The notes below the pieces were generated by a model. That model ran no database searches. It worked only from the letters and a program-made list of their open reading frames with translations, and was not told the DNA's origin. A stretch of DNA of 64,000 nt from Gigaspora rosea (Eukaryota; Glomeromycota; Glomeromycetes; Diversisporales; Gigasporaceae): NCBI GenBank assembly GCA_003550325.1, contig QKWP01000040.1:428090-492089 (forward strand). The letters are read 5' to 3'. A program made the translations under genes and the position numbers. Every line of letters starts with the position of its first letter. Positions within the stretch are counted from its first letter, which is position 1. Positions 22,966-34,215 of this stretch are shown one piece after another.

Positions 22966-23730
22966 TGAATTACTGTTGTTGTTGCAATCCGTACAGCGAA
23001 GCGTTTGTGTGGTGTACAGTGGTGTCTTTACGGCGTTTTTTTGGTGTAAGTATGTGGTATCTTTATAGTGTTTGTGGGTATCTTTATAGCATTTTTGTAG
23101 TGTCTCTTGAATATGTTTTGTAGTTTTTTTTTTTTAATAAAAATATATTATTTTTTATTAGTTTTTTTTTAATAAAAATATATTATTTTTTATTGGTTTT
23201 TTTTTTAATAAATTATTATTCTTTCAATGTATGAAAATTTAGCTAGTATTTAATATTTAGGTGAATTTATTTTTATTCGCTTTTTATTTAGTTATTTTTT
23301 TTTTATTTTTTTTACATTACATGTATTATTATTATATTATATATTTTAATAAATTATTTATAAATTACATTGTTAAAATATAGTATAAATATTCGAATAT
23401 ATTCTTTTAATGTATGAAAATTTAGCTAGCATTTAATATTTAAATGAGCATATAGTAATTTATTTTTATTTGCTTTTGGCTATTACACCCCTGGTCTGCG
23501 CAGATTTATGCATTTTAAAAATCTTCGCAGAATTTATAAAAAAAATTTCTTTAAGTATAGTTGTAGGGTCACAGATCTTTGCAAATTTGTAATTATTGTT
23601 TTTTTTTAGAAATCTGCACAGATCTGAACCTAAAAAATTCTCCCGATATTGCATAGTACAAGCTTATAAAAATGCATAATGATGGCAAAAATTTTTTTAA
23701 AAAAAATTTTTTTAATTTTTTTTTACAAGC
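22966..23730. other. T-rich spacer, no gene
   Basis: Includes a short direct duplication of TTTTTAATAAAAATATATTA near 23132 and 23168 and a repeated ATGTATGAAAATTTAGCTAG block at 23228 and 23410. No coding region is supported. Confidence 0.5.
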
Positions 23731-23734
23731 TTGT

Positions 23735-24072
23735 TAAAACACACCACTGGTGTTCAATACCAGTATAAAGATCAATATCAAAAAAATAAACAAAAAAAAA
23801 AAACAAAAGTTATAACTGATAAATATTAAGTTAGAGTTAATAGTTAGGGTTAGGGTGAGGCATAGTATATAGTAAAATTTTGCAAGGAATTTTTTTTTTA
23901 AAAAAAAAGGTGGTATCATAAATAAAATTTTGAGTTAGAAGGCATTTTTTTAAAAAAAAATACCAAAACAACAAAATTTTATGGTATATCTGATCTTTAT
24001 ATTATACTGCATTTCAAAAATTTGATTAGTAAAAATTATTATGGTATTGAACACCTGTGGTGCATTTTAGTA
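23735..24072. mobile_element. Telomere-motif MITE
   Basis: Inverted ends: ACACCACTGGTGTTCAATAC on the left; GCACCACAGGTGTTCAATAC after complementing the right. The interior carries TTAGGGTTAGGGTGAGG at about 23844-23860, followed by the family block TTTTGCAAGGAATTTTTTTT. A close inverted relative lies at 30595-30950. Confidence 0.72.
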
Positions 24073-24620
24073 ATCTCATTTTTTTAAAAAATTAGATTTT
24101 TAAAAAAGTTATAATAAAATAAATTTACTATAAAATGATAATAAAAATTATTTCAAAATATAGCTTAGATCTTCCTTTATTTGATTATAAATAAATAATT
24201 GAAATTGAAGAACTTTTATATATAGACAAAAATAACTTTAGTTTTGGTATATTTATCTTTTTATACTGAACAATATAAAAATAAATCTTAATATTTTTTT
24301 TAATATCTTTCTATATTCTAAATAAATATAATTATATAAAAAATATTTGCTTGATTTCTATTGACTCAGCCCATATTTATTTTTATATTTTGCTAACTAT
24401 ATTTTAAAAAATTATATTTTAAGATCTAGTTTTTATTTAAGTTTTAAACTTTTTTAATTTTTTTTTCAAGTTTTAAATCTAATTTTTCTAGTTTGAACCT
24501 TTTTAATAAAGTATTTTTAAATTTAATTTAGCTAATGTATTTATTAAGTTTTAAATTTTTAAATTTTTTAATTTTTTTGGTTTGTTTATATTAATAATCA
24601 TTCTATTTGATAGGTATATT
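24073..24620. other. Very A+T-rich spacer, nothing recognised
   Basis: Low-complexity T/A runs only. Confidence 0.5.
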
Positions 24621-25109
24621 ATATATAGTCTTGGTTCGATTCTGGTATGATTCCCCGAAAGTTAGTTACCTGTCAGCTCATTTTACCGACCCCATATTCC
24701 CGACAGAATGTTTCACCTACAGCACTTTTTGTTGACAGAATCTTTCCTCGACATACTATGTTTTCGACATCCCCTTTTCTAGAAATTTCATATTTTTGAC
24801 AAGACATTTATTTGACATGACATATTTCTAATTTGACTTTTCTCCGATACTAAGTTTTATTGAATGCACTTTTTCTGACAAGAACGATAAACCCAGTGAT
24901 CATCACATTACGTGAAATCATGCAATACGTCATTTGTTTAGGCTGCTCCAATTTAAATCTATGTTTAACATAACCCCCCTCTAGATTGAGCAAATTATGG
25001 TGGGAGTTAAACAACATATATATATATATATAACTTTTAGATTCAAATTTCACTTTTCATATTACTAAAATGAACCCATACAGAAAGATCACCAAAATTA
25101 GAGTAGCTG

Positions 25110-26610
25110 CATGATACAGTCATGCTAAACCTTGGAACATTATATAAGTAAGTTAGAATTGATTGGTAAAATTTTATGAATCATAAGATTTTATAGAATT
25201 TTATTAATAAAATTTTATAAAATCTTATTATACACAAATTTTTATTAATTAATTCTAACTTTATGCACTAAGTAAACATGTACAGCACCTAAAAATACAT
25301 CAAATCGGCAGGGTTATTTTTATTTTACTTGAAATTTGGAGAATAGATGCATAATTTTGGATTTTTGATCAAAAAAGTCAAATTTAAGCATCTTTTCTCC
25401 AAATTTCAAGTAAAATAAAAACAAGACTGCCGATTTAATGTATTTTTAGGCTCTGAACAAGTTTACCTAGTGAAATAAGTTAGAATTAATTAGTAAAATT
25501 TTATGAATAATAAGATTATATAGAATTTTATTAATAATATTTAATAAAATCTTATAATTCACAATATTTTACTAATTAATTCTAACTTATAGCACTAGAT
25601 AAACTTGTTCAGAGCCTGAAAATACATTAAATCGGGCGTCTTGTTTTTATTTTACTTGAAATTTGGAGAAAAGATGCTTAAATTTGACTTTTTTGATCAA
25701 AAATCCAAAATTATGCATCTATTATCCAAATTTCAAGTAAAATAAAAATAACCCTGCCGATTTGATGTATTTTTAGGTGCTGAACATGTTTACTTAGTGC
25801 ATAAAGTTAGAATTAATTAATAAAAATTTGTGTATTATAAGATTTTATAAAATTTTATTAATAAAATTCTATAAAATCTTATGATTCACAAAATTTTACT
25901 AATTAATTCTAACTTATTTCACTAGGTAAACTTGTTCAGAGCCTAAAAATACATTAAATCGGCAGTGTTGTTTTTATTTTACTTGAAATTTGGAGAAAAG
26001 ATGCTTAAATTTGACTTTTTTGATCAAAAATCCAAAATTATGCATCTATTCTCCAAATTTTAAGTAAAATAAAAATAACTCTGCCGATTTGATGCATTTT
26101 TAGGTGCTGAACATGTTTACTTAGTGCATAAAGTTAGAATTAATTAATAAAAATTTGTGTATTATAAGATTTTATAACATTTTATTAATAAAATTCTATA
26201 AAATCCCATGATTCATAAAATTTTACTAATTAATTCTAACTTATTTCACTAGGTAAACTTGTTCAGAGCCTAAAAATACATTAAATCGGCAGAATTGTTT
26301 TTATTTTACTTGAAATTTGAAGAAAAGATGCTTAAATTTGACTTTTTGATCAAAAATCCAAAATTATGCATCTATTCTCCAAATTTTAAGTAAAATAAAA
26401 ATGACTCTGCCGATTTGATGCATTTTTAGGTGCTGAATATGTTTACTTAGTGCATAAATTTAGAATTAATTAATAAAAATTTGTGTATTATAAGATTTTA
26501 TAAAATTTTATTAATAAAATTATATAAAATCCTATGATTCATAAAATTTTACTAATTAATTCTAACTTCATGCACTAAGTAAACTTGTCAGCACCAAAAA
26601 ATAAATATAA
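25110..26610. repeat. Tandem array of two alternating hairpins, ~326-bp period
   Basis: Five copies of hairpin A (TTAGAATTAATTAGTAAAAT ... its complement, ~110 bp; centred near 25205, 25530, 25860, 26187, 26515) alternate with four copies of hairpin B (TTTTACTTGAAATTTGGAGA ... complement, ~105 bp; centred near 25378, 25695, 26022, 26350). The linkers between them are themselves inverted copies of one sequence (AGGTAAACTTGTTCAGAGCC and its complement CTGAACATGTTTACTTAGTG). Successive A hairpins start at about 25478, 25806, 26130 and 26457, giving periods of 328, 324 and 327. The copies are much more alike than those of the satellite, so the array is younger or homogenised. Confidence 0.88.
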
Positions 26611-26639
26611 GTATATTCAGACTCAGACCAGTCTGTATA

Positions 26640-26735
26640 AAATTTAGAGGCTGAGTCTGGTCCGATCCTGGACTGGACCTGAACCGGACCTATTCCGATC
26701 CTGGCCGGACCCAAACCGGACCTAATTATTTGTTG
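26640..26735. repeat. CCGGACC-rich block, likely a hAT-type subterminal region
   Basis: Repeated GGACC/CCGGACC/CCGATCCTGG motifs resemble the arrays of short motifs at the ends of the hAT elements in this window. No terminus or target duplication was identified. Confidence 0.35.
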
Positions 26736-26817
26736 TTTAAGTCCCCACCCCTCTAAAAAATTTTGAACTTGTAATGTTAAACAAAGAATTATATTGGAGT
26801 GGCCTTACTAGCACTAT

Positions 26818-26875
26818 CAACTCGGCCTAAATTACTATCACCTAACCCTAACCCTAATTTAGGCTGAGTGCTTAA
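26818..26875. repeat. Hairpin with telomere-like loop
   Basis: ACTCGGCCTAAATTA pairs with TAATTTAGGCTGAGT (one mismatch); the loop contains CACCTAACCCTAACCC. Confidence 0.6.
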
Positions 26876-27175
26876 TCATGTGATGTGATGAACACGAATA
26901 TATCACTCTACCTATTTAAACGAAATTCTAATCGGAGAAAGATCTTGTCAGAAAAAGATGTCGGAAACATGTCATGTCGAAAAATGTTCTTTCTGAAATA
27001 CGTCATGTTAGTAAAATGTCTTTTTGAAAATATGTCCTGTCAAGGAAAAGGGAGGTCGAAACATGGTATGTCGAGGAAAGATTCTGTCAACAAAAAATGC
27101 TGTAGGTGAAACATTCTGTCGGGGATATGGGTCAGTAAAATGAGCTGGCGGGTAACGAACTTTCGGCGAATCAAG

Positions 27176-27542
27176 CAACAACCTCTTGGTTCTACTATTT
27201 AGAATAGAAGCTTTGGCATAGTTGTATAAGTTCACTCAGACAAATCCAAGGAACTAAAGAAATTAAAACACATTTGGCAAGTTCTAAGTAAGAAGATAGT
27301 GAAAATCTTTGATAGTACTAATAAATTAAAACTTTAAAAACTAGAGACTAAAAACCAGATAACCAAATTCCAAGAATAAAAGGATCTACTAACTTGGCTA
27401 TTGGAATTATACCAGAGAAAAAATCTATACTTTGAAAATAAGTACCAATAAAAAAATATAAGGTACCTAATATTAAGGTAAATCAATCCATCTGGGCTAA
27501 CAGTTTTAAACGTTTGAAAGAAATTAGTATCTCTTAACCATC
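27176..27542. other. Spacer, no gene supported
   Basis: Reading frames here have no recognisable domain or start context. Confidence 0.45.
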
Positions 27543-28063
27543 TAGTAGACAAATTTGTCTGCTAAAGTTTTTTGGCCAATTTTTTGTAAATTTTATTAAA
27601 ATATATCAATATTCTTAAGCTAGAATAAAAGTATACAACATGCTAGATGTTATATAATTCTTATCTTGCAAACCTTTTTTAACACTGTCCCAAAATCAAC
27701 TAAAAAGAGTTAATCATTATATAGTATTTACAATCAAATTTAATAGTAAAAAGATACTATAATATGACAATCATAAGAGATTTTTACAATTGTCACATAA
27801 AGGTACTTTTTATAATATGATATTAAAGTTGGTTAAAGATTCTTTATGACTCAAATGTTGGGTAAAATAACACACTTTACAACTATTGTATGAACCTATG
27901 CCCTTAATTGAATTATTTCAAGTATGCTATATTGCACAATTGATTGTAATATATTGTTCAGATCTTTGAGAGTTATTATAATTGGTTAGAATAAGGATTT
28001 TTATAAAAATTTTTTTTAATATTTACTTCATCCAATTATTTTAGCAGACAAATTTGTTTGCTA
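27543..28063. mobile_element. 521-bp MITE whose ends are each palindromes
   Basis: Both ends are 22-bp palindromes: TAGTAGACAAATTTGTCTGC(TA) at 27543-27564 and TAGCAGACAAATTTGTTTGC(TA) at 28042-28063. The inverted match continues inward (AAAGTTTTTTGG / AAAATAATTGG). No ORF. Confidence 0.55.
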
Positions 28064-28136
28064 AAACAGACAGTTTAAGGGATAAGAACCAGAAACAAGA
28101 TGGAAATGAGTACTAATATCAAACAAATCTTACAAG

Positions 28137-28240
28137 CAGTATTGAAAATCTTATGTTCTCATATACTTATGAGAACATTACTTTTAATCTGAGAACATTT
28201 GCAAATTTAAGATGTTTTCTATGAAATTTTTTGAGAATAT
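28137..28240. repeat. Solo end of a GAGAACA-type hAT MITE
   Basis: CAGTATTGAAAATCTTATGT followed by several GTTCTCA/TGAGAACA motifs matches the termini at 28499 and 52839. No target duplication is found. Confidence 0.4.
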
Positions 28241-29112
28241 AAGTTCTTTATACAAATATATAAAATATAAAAATTATTTTTATTAATATAGCAGTTTAAA
28301 ATATTTAAGCTTATAAATACTGTTATACTTGAGTTAGATTTCCACTAGGTATCCAATTTGAGTTTTATTCATATATTTAAACAAGATAAATTTCTTTTTT
28401 TATATGTTTTTTTATATGTTTTATGTATTGAGTTATACCTTATTTTGGTTAAATTTCAAACATACTTTGAAAATAGAGTGATATAACTCAGGTATGACCA
28501 GTGTTTAAATTTAATATTCTTAAATTCTTAAAAAACATTGAAGTTTTTTTAAGAACATTAATATTTAAAATAAAATATTATAATTATTATATAATTAAAC
28601 AATTATAACTTTTTTATTGCTATAATATAATAATCTGGTTTATACACTTAAGCAAATTATATACTAAATTTATAGTACTTTAAATACTAAAATTTGTTTA
28701 CTAAATTATAATATATATAAATTATTTTTGTAAGGAGCATACCATTTATTATGTAATTTTTACTATAGATATATAGTCAGAAGTAGTGATTACATCTATA
28801 TATTATATTAATATATCAGAAATAGATAAAGTGATTACACTATACATGGATAGGAGTGGCTACTAAGTAAAAAATATTATATAATTAACAACATGCCCCT
28901 AACTATTAGTTTTTCTTTACAAATTTGCAAGAAAAACTTATATAGTTGCAAAAAATTAAATAATATAATTAGTTTGATTAATTTTAGTATTTCAAGTACT
29001 ACTAAAATTAAAAAGTTTCTATTTATAATTTTACTTAAGTCCAAACTAGGTTTATACAATAAAAATATATATAAAACTTATTTAAAAATAAGGTTTTATA
29101 ATTTACCACTAT

Positions 29113-29408
29113 GGCGATGTACCACCACCCCTTGATCAACCAATTAGAATGCAGGATCAGGTGTAATGTGAAATCGAAGCCATTACGATTTTTTTTCAAA
29201 AATCGGCTATAGCACAAAATTTTGCCTAACAAAAAAAATTTCTCTCGAAATTTTGGGTTAGCATCTCTTTGTTAAATCACCCTACTCTAACCCTATTTCT
29301 CACCCTAACACTATCCCTCACCCTCACCCTAACCCTAAACTAACGAATTAATTTATTGTTTTGATTTCACATTACACCAGATCTTATAGGGTGCAGTGTA
29401 TCGCATAT
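29113..29408. mobile_element. Telomere-motif MITE
   Basis: Ends GCGATGTACCACCACCCC and, complemented, GCGATACACTGCACCC. Internal landmarks: GATCAGGTGTAATGTGAAAT, then CACATTACACCAGATCTTAT in inverse order. The tract at 29280-29340 contains repeated CACCCTAACCCTAAA-like units, the longest telomere-like run in the window. Confidence 0.75.
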
Positions 29409-29486
29409 GCGAAAAAATCAAAAATTCTTAAAAATAATATTTTATATAATGAGAACATTAAAAAATTTTTGAGAACATTAAGGGCG

Positions 29487-29650
29487 CTGACATTTATTAC
29501 CTAATATTCATTTACTATAGAGAGGCTTACCCCCACCCCCAGGTAAGATCTATAAATAGAATTTTGGCCAATCAAATTTAACTAAGATAAGATTTTTTTT
29601 GACCCTCCCCCACCCCTAAAATATTACCTAATAAATGTCATTGCCCTAAT
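29487..29650. mobile_element. 164-bp Tourist-like MITE
   Basis: Left GGGCGCTGACATTTATTACC; right, complemented, GGGCAATGACATTTATTAGG; flanked by TAA on each side. It shares TTTATTA(C/T)CT and a C-rich CCCCCACCCC block with the foldback at 1207-2132, so the two are probably related. Confidence 0.68.
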
Positions 29651-29712
29651 TCTCTAAACTTAGTTCACTTGAGAACATAATTTAAATCTAAATTTTAAGC
29701 ACTAGGTGTAAC

Positions 29713-30229
29713 TGTATTTAATTGTTAGTTGCAATAGAGAACAATTTAGCTGTTCTTGAATTATAGAAAGTTTGGATAATATAATTTATTAGTTTATCCA
29801 TTCCCAGTTTGGTGAAATATAGACCTTATTATATAAACTTTGAAATACATATATTATTATAAATTTTAGATAACTAAACTTACTATGATAATAATTTTTG
29901 CAAACAAATTACTTAACAAATCTTTAGTTATTATAATTTTAAACTTTAGTGCTATATCTTAAAATTTTATAGTAAGAAATTTTTTGATCTATAAATTTAC
30001 TATAGTAAAAAAGAATAATACATTATATTTACTATGTTTATTTATTTAAATATTTGAAAGATATAAAAAACTAAATATACAAGTTGGGCCAAGCAAATAA
30101 CATCTCTATTATTATATAAAAAATCTCAAATATTAATTTTAAAAAAATACATGTATGAAGGTATAATTTTATTATTATAATAACTTAGCTTTGTTTATAT
30201 AGTTTAGTTAAATAATTGGATTTTATAAT
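29713..30229. other. A+T-rich spacer, nothing recognised
   Basis: No coding region or repeat boundary is supported. Confidence 0.5.
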
Positions 30230-30231
30230 TT

Positions 30232-30513
30232 GGTAATGCACCCATCTGATAAACCAATAAGATTGTAGAATCAGGTATAATGTGAAATCAAATTAAATAG
30301 TGATTTTTTAAAAAATTGCTTGTGACTCATAATTTTGCTTATGTAACTACTCTTTGTGCTCTGACAAAAAAAATTTCTTGCAAAATTTTACTATAAAACA
30401 TCTCTTTTTACATATTGATTACTCTTACCTCACCCAACCCTAACTAACAATAAAGAACAGGTTATCTTGGTTAGTTTGATTCATGCTACAAAGATCTTAT
30501 AGAGTGCATTACA
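30232..30513. mobile_element. Telomere-motif MITE
   Basis: Ends GTAATGCACCCATCTGATAA and, complemented, GTAATGCACTCTATAAGATC. It contains GAATCAGGTATAATGTGAAA and ACCTCACCCAACCCTAAC near 30438. Confidence 0.68.
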
Positions 30514-30594
30514 ATATACTCACGCTAAATTATTAAATTCATATAAATTATATTTTTATAATTTTATTATTAATATTTTTAAACAAGTTTACTA

Positions 30595-30950
30595 AAATGC
30601 ACTACTGGTGCCAACACTACAATAATTTTCACCAATCACATTTTTTAAATACAGTATAACATAAAGATCTTGTGTAATATAAATTTTTTGCCATTTTGCT
30701 ATTTTTTTCAAAAATACCTTCTAACTCAAAATTTTATCTATTAAACCACCTTTTTTTTTAAAAAAAAAATTACTTGTGAAAGTTTACTATATACTATGCC
30801 TCACCCTAACCCTAACTATTAACTCTAACTTAACATTTATTAAATTCAATTTTTGTTTATTTTTTTGTTTATTTTTTTATATTGATCTTCATGTTACACC
30901 AAATACTAGTGTTGTACACCAGTGCGTTTTAGTAAATTTGTTTTAAATAT
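30595..30950. mobile_element. Telomere-motif MITE (inverted relative of 23.7 kb)
   Basis: Left ACTAAAATGCACTACTGGTG; right, complemented, ACTAAAACGCACTGGTGTAC. Interior CCTCACCCTAACCCTAAC at about 30799-30816 is the complement of the tract at 23.85 kb. The A/T junction TTTTTTTTTAAAAAAAAA also matches. Confidence 0.72.
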
Positions 30951-31122
30951 ATTAATTAAAAATAAAAATTAAGAAAGAAAATAAAAGTAAGAAAGAATAA
31001 AAAAGAGTGAGAAAGAGTGAGAAAAAGTAATGAGCGTAGTTGTTTTTTATGAACCTCTGAAATGCGTGACTAAAAACAGGTCACTGTTGCAATTTACTAT
31101 AAAAAGGGATTTCACATATATG

Positions 31123-31450
31123 GGATGTTACGTATTAAAACAGCCCTTTTTTACATATATTTTATTTTGAGATAATTGAGTTTAATCATTTGTTTTGATT
31201 TTCAGACTGATCCGGGATTAATTAAATTTCACAATTTTGATTGGTTGAATGTAGGTGACTATTGGGTAATCTCGTTATATGTTGGTCTTATGAGGCCTCG
31301 TGTAATTTTTCTTTTACAATTATCTTGAATTTTTATTATGCAAATCGACTTCATTAATAATTGAAAAATATCGATCATGTCAAAATTTATATAAATCTAA
31401 TGAAAACTCATTTCAAAAAATTGCAAAAAAGGGCTGTTTACCCTATATAT
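31123..31450. mobile_element. MITE with AACAGCCCTTTTTT ends
   Basis: Left GTTACGTATTAAAACAGCCC; right, complemented, GGTAAACAGCCCTTTTTTGC. A truncated relative lies at 35229-35480, where the same end and the AATTTTGACATGAT and GATAATTGTAAAAG blocks recur. Confidence 0.68.
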
Positions 31451-31529
31451 GTCGACTGACTGGTGTTAATTTGTAAAATCACTAACTATAGCCTGATCGT
31501 AATTAGTTAGAACGAACAAAAATTTGTCT

Positions 31530-31600
31530 TAACAGTTTCGGAATTTTGGATAGGGTTTCGGGTTTCGGATGAGGTTTCAGAGTTTCAATCCCAATTAAAT
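31530..31600. repeat. Relic of the hAT (53.5-kb type) terminus
   Basis: TTTCGGGTTTCGGATGAGGTTTC matches the complement of the left subterminal repeats at 53.58-53.71 kb. It is a solo fragment. Confidence 0.5.
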
Positions 31601-31689
31601 TAGGACATTCCGAATTCACATAAAATTATGTTCCCACTTACAACATATATATTTGATAATGTACCTATGAATGCTTTTATCTTTATCCT

Positions 31690-31980
31690 TAAAAATTATA
31701 GGTATTTAGTAAAGTAATACTGTATGACAGTACAGATTCGGGGACATACGAAAATTATACTAATTTTTGATTGTACGTACGGTTAATGTAGATTTGCAAA
31801 ATTATGTAACTCTTCTTTATAGTTAGGGTTAGGGTAAGAGCTAATATAGTCTAATTTTTCAGGTTGTAGAAAAATTAACTTTAATTTGACGAATTTTTTC
31901 TTTTATAAACCGTACGTATGATCATGAATTCTACACGTCCATCATAATTTGCGTTTCCCTACCATATTACTTTACTATAT
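31690..31980. mobile_element. MITE with AGTAAAGTAATA ends and a telomere-like tract
   Basis: Left AGTAAAGTAATACTGTATG; right, complemented, AGTAAAGTAATATGGTAG. GTTAGGGTTAGGGTAAG is present at about 31822-31838. An inner inverted pair (GTACGTACGGTT / AACCGTACGTAT) is also present. It ends just before the F-box relic. Confidence 0.65.
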
Positions 31981-31988
31981 ACTCAAAA

Positions 31989-33060
31989 TGATAAACCCCA
32001 CCAAATTAATGCTTTTTCAAAATATTTGATTATTTGCGCTTTGACTATAAAAGTTTATATTCATGCCTTTTTGTAAACTGTCGTTGGTGTCGAATTACTG
32101 TACCAATATTATGGAGTGAAATAGCCAACAAATTAAGCAATAGAAAATTTATAAATATATGTCTTTTATCATTAAATTCTGATGAACAAGAGTTATTAAT
32201 CCCCTTTAAAATTATCTGTACAAATGATCAAAAACTGTTATTTGCATATACAAGTTATATTAAATCTTTTGGCAGTTTTGATAATTTGGATAGCTCCTTT
32301 GATGATTTGGAAAATAGAGTTATAAATTGGCTTAACAGTTAATTATAATGGTTATGACGAACCTTGTTGGGAAGTTGGGAAGATGATAAACTTGTAATTG
32401 CAGTTAAAAATTCATTAATTGCAATGTTTCTACGAACAAGTAAGGAACTAAAATGTTTAAAAATTAGTGGAATTATTTATAATAATGTATTTAAAAACCT
32501 CTGTAGTAGAAATAATATTATCCTTCTAGATTTAGTTAAAAATTATTTTAACTCCGAAGAAACAAAAGAATTGATAGAATATATTTGCAAAAATAATACA
32601 CTTACTACTTTAAAATATTACTTGCAATTTTATTGATTCTTGGGTAGAGAAAGCACTAGCAGAGATTCTTTGTAAGAACATAACTCTAACTTCTTTAATT
32701 TTTAGTGTAATTATATTGGGAATGAAGGTGTGAAAGCATTTGTAAATGTACTTCATATAAATACTACTTTAACCTTTTTAAATCTTAGTGGCAATAATAT
32801 TAATGCTAAAGGAGGAAAAGCATTTGCTGAGGTGCTTTATAAAAATACTGCTTTAATATCTTTAAATCTTAGTATGAATTATATTGGTGATGAAGGAGGG
32901 AAAGAATTAGCAAAAGCACTTTATAAAAATAACACTCTAACTAAGTTAGATCTTTCTTATAATATATTACATAGAAATGTTTCGTGGAGGCACTTCGTAA
33001 AAATACTACTTTAACCACCTTAAATCTTTCTATTGGGATTATAGTAAGAATTATGACATT
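31989..33060 (+). pseudogene. F-box / leucine-rich-repeat protein, frameshifted
   Basis: The first readable frame (from about 32022) gives KIFDYLRFDYKSLYSCLFVN followed by RWCRITVPILWSE, an F-box core (adaptor for SCF ubiquitin ligase). An ATG at 32009 is one frame off, so the start is broken. The frame ends at 32340-32342, where a one-base shift would continue. 32364-32636 carries KDDKLVIA-type helical sequence. 32640-33014 holds ribonuclease-inhibitor-type LRRs of about 28 residues: NTTLTFLNLSGNNINAKGGK, NTALISLNLSMNYIGDEGGK and NNTLTKLDLSYN. F-box plus LRR genes are strongly expanded in Rhizophagus-type fungi and would select substrates for ubiquitination. At least three frame changes make this a pseudogene unless the assembly is wrong. 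Confidence 0.8.
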
Positions 33061-34055
33061 GTTGAAAATCGCATAATCTATTGAAATATTCAATATAAAA
33101 ATTTTAGTTAATATCACCATGCTATTGTTCAAAGTTTTAATAGGAAGTAAGCTTTTCTAGTAATTTTTTTTTATTGCAAAAATACCATTCTTGATGGATT
33201 ATCGGTACTGTTCCTGATGGGATGAAAAGAAAGTCGATTTACGTATCAATCCAGATAGGGTTCTAAACATTATACTACTGTCGAATATAAAGCTATGGCA
33301 TAAAAATTTGGCAACCCATTATTGCCGACCAGCTGATTATAAGATCAATATAATTTGCACGAAAATTAGTTACATTCATTTAGTAAAACTTGTTCAATCA
33401 AATATCTCACCGTATCTGCGCAAATAATTCCTAAGGACATTATTTCAGATTAATATTCATTTTCGATATAAAGGCACTTTATAATGGTTATAGGGTTGGA
33501 GTAATTAATCAGTATCAAAGATTGGTGCTTGGATGCAGTTTCCAATCGGTATTGCTATTGACACCCTTGTACGGGGAGTCAGTCACTTTACAAATTAAAT
33601 CTTTGTGTAACCTATGATCGGCTTAGTCGATAGAGGCGGTTAGATTCGGCGAGTGGAGATAAATGACCATAGATAAGACTTCTTTCTTCCTAAGTATGTA
33701 TTTGTCGTTCACCAGAAATGCTGTAACACTAATGTACTAAACTTCAGTTTGTATTCCTCTTCTTGGAACCACAACTGGGCAATAAACAATCTCAACTATC
33801 CACGGTACATCGAGAGAGTTAGACAAAATAAACCCAGTATTCCTCAGTCTGTCGAGAAATCAACTGGCAGCGTAACGGTATAATCACGTAAACAAGCAAA
33901 GTAACAAAACAATCGTACCGCTTATGCCACTTAAGCAGTAGATCTGGGTCAGTTTATGTATTAATAAAGAGAATATATAGAGTAATAAGCAAATGGATTT
34001 TTAGTATCACGAAGGATGTCTTCCCTCAAGGGTGAGAAGCCTTTATTATATATCT
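33061..34055. other. Intergenic; less A+T-rich than its neighbours, no gene
   Basis: 33530-34050 has mixed composition with no long ORF. A solo LTR is possible but I found no paired ends or duplication. Confidence 0.4.
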
Positions 34056-34215
34056 TTCATTACATAGAAACCATTATAACCATTATAATCATTATTATCA
34101 ATAAATCCAATAAATCCCATTTAACCACAAAAACCATTATAATCAATTTAATCACTATAATCGTTAAAATCACTATAATCAATAAAACCATTAAAACCAG
34201 TATAACCATTAAAAC
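34056..34215. repeat. ACCATTATA-type minisatellite
   Basis: Short diverged units (ACCATTATA, ATCACTATA, ACCATTAAA; 9-12 nt) run for about 160 bp. An ORF spans it on the plus strand only because the period is mostly a multiple of three. Confidence 0.65.

Larger units (their letters stand above)
24645..27175. mobile_element. ~2.5-kb element with ~250-bp inverted ends
   Basis: The left arm (24645-24880) and the complement of the right arm (26890-27175) align over about 250 bp: CCGAAAGTTAGTTACC / CCGAAAGTTCGTTACC, then CAGCTCATTTTAC, CCGACAGAATGTTTCACCTA and TTGACAGAATCTTTCCTCGA. The arms are full of short CGACAT/TGACAA motifs, like subterminal transposase-binding repeats. The centre holds the alternating-hairpin array and no ORF. 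The exact ends and target duplication were not resolved; long TIRs would fit a MULE-like non-autonomous element. Confidence 0.65.
28499..29704. mobile_element. Non-autonomous hAT-like element with two nested MITEs
   Basis: Left CAGTGTTTAAATTTAATATT; right, complemented, TAGTGCTTAAAATTTAG. Flanks GGTATGAC (28491-28498) and GGTGTAAC (29705-29712) differ at two of eight positions, so the duplication is plausible but aged. TGAGAACATTA motifs are subterminal, as in 52839-53202. The elements at 29113 and 29487 are inserted inside it. Confidence 0.5.

Noticed and set aside
24632-24646. GGTTCGATTCTGG resembling a tRNA B box
   Set aside because: No A box, cloverleaf or CCA-adjacent acceptor stem upstream; it lies at the end of the long-TIR element.
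29280-29340. A true chromosome end or telomere fusion point
   Set aside because: The tract is short, degenerate and recurs at the same place in other MITE copies.
33530-34060. Solo LTR
   Set aside because: Composition is suggestive, but no TG...CA ends, target duplication or second copy could be found in the window.
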